A program made the position numbers and the translations under genes. Below the pieces are notes generated by a model, which was not told the DNA's origin, did no database searches, and worked only from the letters and a program-made list of their open reading frames with translations. 7,698 nucleotides of DNA from Elusimicrobiota bacterium (lineage in GTDB: Bacteria; Elusimicrobiota; Elusimicrobia; Elusimicrobiales; UBA9959): assembly GCA_030637365.1 (NCBI GenBank), contig DAOWGR010000054.1:1-7698 (forward strand), read 5' to 3'. Shown piece by piece: positions 5,848 through 7,698 of the stretch. Each line of letters opens with the position of its first letter. Within the stretch, counting starts at the first letter, position 1.

Positions 5848-6010
5848 CCCGCCACCTCTTTTATTACACTCCGCCTCAGGCGGAGTAAATTTGCAAAGCA
5901 AATTACCCTACCACCCACTTGCGAATTGTGAAATTCGCCTCTCGACAAATAAGCGAGTGGTAGGGTTATTTTGGTAAAAATTGCAAAATATAAAAAAAGA
6001 GGTGGCGGGG
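5847..6010. mobile_element. MITE-like inverted-repeat element between nucleotidyltransferase and kinase genes
   Basis: The 164-bp stretch is bounded by exact terminal inverted repeats: CCCCGCCACCTCTTTT at 5847-5862 and its reverse complement at 5995-6010. The trinucleotide TCA lies at both outer edges (5844-5846 and 6011-6013), compatible with a 3-bp target duplication, though this could be chance. Inside are nested palindromes: ACTCCGCC/GGCGGAGT (5868-5886), AATTTGC/GCAAATT (5888-5904), ACCCTACCAC/GTGGTAGGGT (5905-5914 with 5957-5966) and CGAATT/AATTCG (5922-5937). It encodes no convincing protein. It fills nearly the whole gap between the two genes, and its left end supplies the kinase's ribosome-binding site. 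Confidence 0.65.
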
Positions 6011-6032
6011 TCATATTCCTATTCATTAAATT

Positions 6033-6911
6033 TTATCCATGACCATATATTATGTTTTTTAGAAGGCGAAAAGGCCTCAAAAAACCATTCAATAAATTAT
6101 CTTCTCCGTATCTTCTTTTAATAAATTCACCGGTTGGGAAAACATATTCCAACGCCATGGAGGGCCGATATAAAACGGGAAGAAGATATTCCAAAAACCG
6201 ATAATGCCCGGCAATCGCGCGTTTAAAAAAAACAGCCGCGATTTTCTCCATGCCCGCGGGTTTAAACAAAAGATTTTTTTCCGCGCTCAATAAATCTGGA
6301 CGCGATTTAAAAATCTCTTTAAGAGGATAATACGCGACGGGATTCAAGCCATAATCTCTTGATTTTTCAGCCGCCGCTTTTAAAAAAGATTCCAAATTTT
6401 TATTGCCCTTTATCCGGGATAAAAATGCGATTAAATCTCTCTTTGTTTTATCGGGGAAACAGCCGTGATGAAGCAAAGCGTGCGCGATTAGGTGTAAAAA
6501 AACATCTTCATCGGATAAAATAAAAAGATTGGGATTTCGCGCAAGAGGGGAGATAAGTTTGGACGCCCATATTGTTTCAATCTCCTTTATATGGCGCAGT
6601 TTAAAATGGACATCCATGATAATGGGCGGAGCATTTTTTCCTATTACTTTAAAATAAGCCTGCGAACTGCCCGGCATTTCCTTAAACTGCTTTGATTTTA
6701 AAATTTCTTTAAACGGCTCTTCATCCTTCTTTTTTAACAAAATATCCACATCCGTCATTTCTCTTTCATCAAGCTTAAAAATTTTAGATAAAAAAAAAGC
6801 GCCGCCTTTTAAGACTATCACATCAATCTTCTTCCTTTGGCAAGAGCTCGCGATAATATCAAGATAATCCATTAAAATGATATTTCTCGCGAGAATATTT
6901 TTCTTCATCAT
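6033..6911 (-). CDS. Nucleotidyltransferase family protein (NTP_transf_5-like)
   Basis: The 292-residue product shows the family's order of motifs: IDVIVLKGGAFFLSKIF (29-45) with the Lys-Gly of the substrate loop; REMTDVDILL (50-59) with the Asp pair (54, 56) expected to bind metal; IIMDVHFKL (97-105) with a third Asp (100); and HLIAHALLHHGC...RDLIAF (140-163), the His-rich helix typical of this family. Proteins of this type are recurrent partners of HPr-kinase-like and PqqD-like proteins in peptide cassettes; their reaction is poorly known, with nucleotidyl transfer to a phosphorylated or hydroxyl group of the peptide as a possibility. A stop 10 codons upstream of ATG 6911 fixes the frame; no Shine-Dalgarno site is seen. 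It is the first gene of the cassette, 21 bp ahead of the inverted-repeat element. Confidence 0.83.
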   Translation of the reverse strand: MMKKNILARNIILMDYLDIIASSCQRKKIDVIVLKGGAFFLSKIFKLDEREMTDVDILLKKKDEEPFKEILKSKQFKEMPGSSQAYFKVIGKNAPPIIMDVHFKLRHIKEIETIWASKLISPLARNPNLFILSDEDVFLHLIAHALLHHGCFPDKTKRDLIAFLSRIKGNKNLESFLKAAAEKSRDYGLNPVAYYPLKEIFKSRPDLLSAEKNLLFKPAGMEKIAAVFFKRAIAGHYRFLEYLLPVLYRPSMALEYVFPTGEFIKRRYGEDNLLNGFLRPFRLLKNIIYGHG

Positions 6912-6992
6912 AGATAAACAAAGGTGGTTTAAATTTATTATCTATCCCCCGTATCCCTCCACTACTACTTCGGCGGACAGGCAGAGGTATAC

Positions 6993-7253
6993 ATTGGACG
7001 GCGCAATCTAGGCCCGCCACACAGCATCGGCGGGCAGGCACATTTAGAAAACAGTAATGTTCCTAAATGGAACACTTCTTTCATCTTGCGAATTGCATCC
7101 AGCAATTCGCGGGGTAAAAAACCACACATGTTCCCCTCATACCCCCCGTAGATTTAATTCCTCGCGTCCCGCATAGCGGGATAATCGCGAGGAATAATAC
7201 AAGCCTATGGCAGTGCCGTATCAGAGGCTATGCCTATTGGACGGCGCAATCTA
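6993..7253. repeat. Direct repeat pair, ATTGGACGGCGCAATCTA
   Basis: An exact 18-bp word occurs at 6993-7010 and 7236-7253, 243 bp apart, with similar flanks (CAGAGG-TAT before, AGGC/AAGC after). A second exact pair, GGGGTAAAAAACCACA, lies at 7111-7126 and 7262-7277; the right-hand copy is half of the terminator. The copies interleave, suggesting duplication and rearrangement of intergenic blocks. Confidence 0.75.
7157..7195. repeat. Nested double palindrome (cruciform-like)
   Basis: Outer arms ATTCCTCGCG (7157-7166) and CGCGAGGAAT (7186-7195) enclose an inner hairpin TCCCGC-ATA-GCGGGA (7167-7181). The 39-bp element could extrude as a cruciform or fold as RNA. No T-run follows on either strand, so it is not a simple terminator. 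Confidence 0.7.
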
Positions 7254-7265
7254 AGCACGGGGGGG

Positions 7266-7290
7266 TAAAAAACCACATAGTGGTTTTTTA
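7266..7290 (-). terminator. Rho-independent terminator of the right-edge gene
   Basis: Arms TAAAAAACCAC and GTGGTTTTTTA (11 bp, 3-nt loop). On the minus strand the hairpin begins at the TAA stop codon (7290-7288) of the surface-protein gene and ends in a run of six T. Being symmetrical, it could act on both strands. Confidence 0.8.
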
Positions 7291-7698
7291 AAATTCAACG
7301 GGAGTTACTTCATGCCATGACACTCTACTTATCGCATTATTAACGGTTTTTATATCCAAAGTATCGTCATAAAATATATCACAGCCGCCTCCGCTAAAAC
7401 CTCCGCCCACAGCAACCGAGACAGAGCCGAAAATTCTTGTGCCGCCGGAGCCGGTAAAACCGGTGCCCGCATAAATATAGCCTTTAAAGCTTAACTCGTT
7501 CTTGCTAACACCTCCAAGGCCACCCTCTCCCGCATCAGCGCCGTCTCCATCACAATTTATGTCCCGTCCATAGTAAAAATTATAACAACCCGTGGAAGTA
7601 TGATAGCCCGAATCTCCCGGATAGTCGTCAACAACCGCTGTATCTCCATACGCATCCGTAGTATCTGAAAAATCCCATGTATCCATAGTCCCGCCTTC
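7288..7698 (-). CDS. C-terminal part of a glycine-rich exported or pilus-associated protein (5' end beyond window)
   Basis: 136 residues are open from the right edge to TAA 7288; the internal ATG at 7686 is not a supported start because the frame runs on through it. The sequence is rich in Gly, Asp, Ser and aromatic residues, with Cys in GCYNFYYGRDINCDGDG. The tail GYIYAGTGFTGSGGTRIFGS...VGGGFSGGGCDIFYDDTLD...ISRVSWHEVTP resembles the C-termini of PilX-like and related secreted proteins, where a beta-helical glycine-rich stretch leads to a Y-D-D and W-x-E ending. This is pattern memory, not a search result. No membrane segment lies in the visible part. It is closed by its own terminator and so is separate from the peptide cassette. 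Confidence 0.6.
   Translation of the reverse strand, partial: EGGTMDTWDFSDTTDAYGDTAVVDDYPGDSGYHTSTGCYNFYYGRDINCDGDGADAGEGGLGGVSKNELSFKGYIYAGTGFTGSGGTRIFGSVSVAVGGGFSGGGCDIFYDDTLDIKTVNNAISRVSWHEVTPVEF

Larger units (their letters stand above)
6912..7287. other. Non-coding, palindrome-rich intergenic region
   Basis: 376 bp between the surface-protein terminator and the nucleotidyltransferase gene. It holds hairpins GCCCGCC/GGCGGGC (7012-7035), TGTTCC/GGAACA (7058-7074), GCGAATTGC/GCAATTCGC (7088-7110) and a nested palindrome (7157-7195), plus two direct-repeat pairs. The cassette promoter should lie here, but I see no convincing -35/-10 pair on the minus strand. Short ORFs in the region read through these palindromes and look like by-products. 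Confidence 0.7.

Noticed and set aside
5844..6026. 60-residue minus-strand ORF between nucleotidyltransferase and kinase
   Set aside because: It is a translation of the inverted-repeat element, with no family resemblance.
2788..6911. Lasso-peptide cluster
   Set aside because: The YxxP leader, PqqD-like protein and kinase are reminiscent, but the asparagine-synthetase-like cyclase and the transglutaminase-like protease are missing and a radical SAM enzyme is present.
6859..7041. 60-residue minus-strand ORF overlapping the nucleotidyltransferase start
   Set aside because: Overlaps the well-supported gene in another frame and is composed of palindromic intergenic sequence.
6965..7129. 54-residue minus-strand ORF with several Cys (starting MCGFLPRELLDAIRKMK)
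   Set aside because: Considered as a second precursor, but it reads through the 7088-7110 hairpin, the 7012-7035 hairpin and one copy of the 18-bp repeat, has no Shine-Dalgarno site and no leader motif. Most likely a by-product of repeats.

Overview
The window (7,698 bp, AT-rich) carries eight convincing protein genes plus one short peptide gene, all on the minus strand, so transcription runs from right to left. No tRNA, rRNA, CRISPR array or transposase gene is visible. The organism is probably an uncultured bacterium: the surface proteins are of a kind common in metagenome-derived phyla, gene borders are peppered with short palindromes and degenerate 7-8 nt tandem repeats, and several genes lack a Shine-Dalgarno site. 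A candidate phylum such as Omnitrophota would fit, but that is a stylistic impression, not a demonstrated assignment.

Layout in transcription order. At the right edge (7698-7288) is the C-terminal part of a glycine-rich secreted or pilus-associated protein, closed by a clear hairpin terminator. A 376-bp non-coding stretch full of palindromes and direct repeats follows. Next comes a six-gene cassette: a nucleotidyltransferase-like protein of the NTP_transf_5 type (6911-6033), a 164-bp MITE-like element, an HPr-kinase-like P-loop kinase (5847-5053), a PqqD-like peptide-binding protein (4945-4673), a 48-residue Cys-containing peptide (4669-4523), an S24/S26-type peptidase (4370-3987) and a radical SAM/SPASM enzyme (3834-2788). 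A long hairpin closes the cassette. To its left, a sigma70-type promoter drives an Rrf2-family regulator (2589-2185) and a large secreted protein built of fibronectin type III repeats (from 2159, running off the left edge).

The main discovery is the cassette. The 48-residue peptide begins 3 nt after the pqqD-like stop codon. It has a Lys-rich leader with a YxxP motif, as in leaders bound by PqqD-type recognition domains, and a short C-terminal segment with three Cys and a terminal Ser. With the neighbouring radical SAM/SPASM enzyme, kinase, nucleotidyltransferase and peptidase it looks like a ribosomally made, post-translationally modified peptide (RiPP) pathway. No lasso cyclase, transglutaminase-like leader protease or exporter is present, so it is not a standard lasso-peptide cluster. 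The proposed chemistry (radical-mediated Cys crosslinking, phosphorylation or nucleotidylation of the C-terminal Ser, leader removal by the peptidase) is inference from family knowledge.

A second theme is repeat invasion. Degenerate octamer arrays sit at cassette gene borders, heptamer arrays lie inside the kinase and peptidase reading frames, and an inverted-repeat element carries the kinase's ribosome-binding site.
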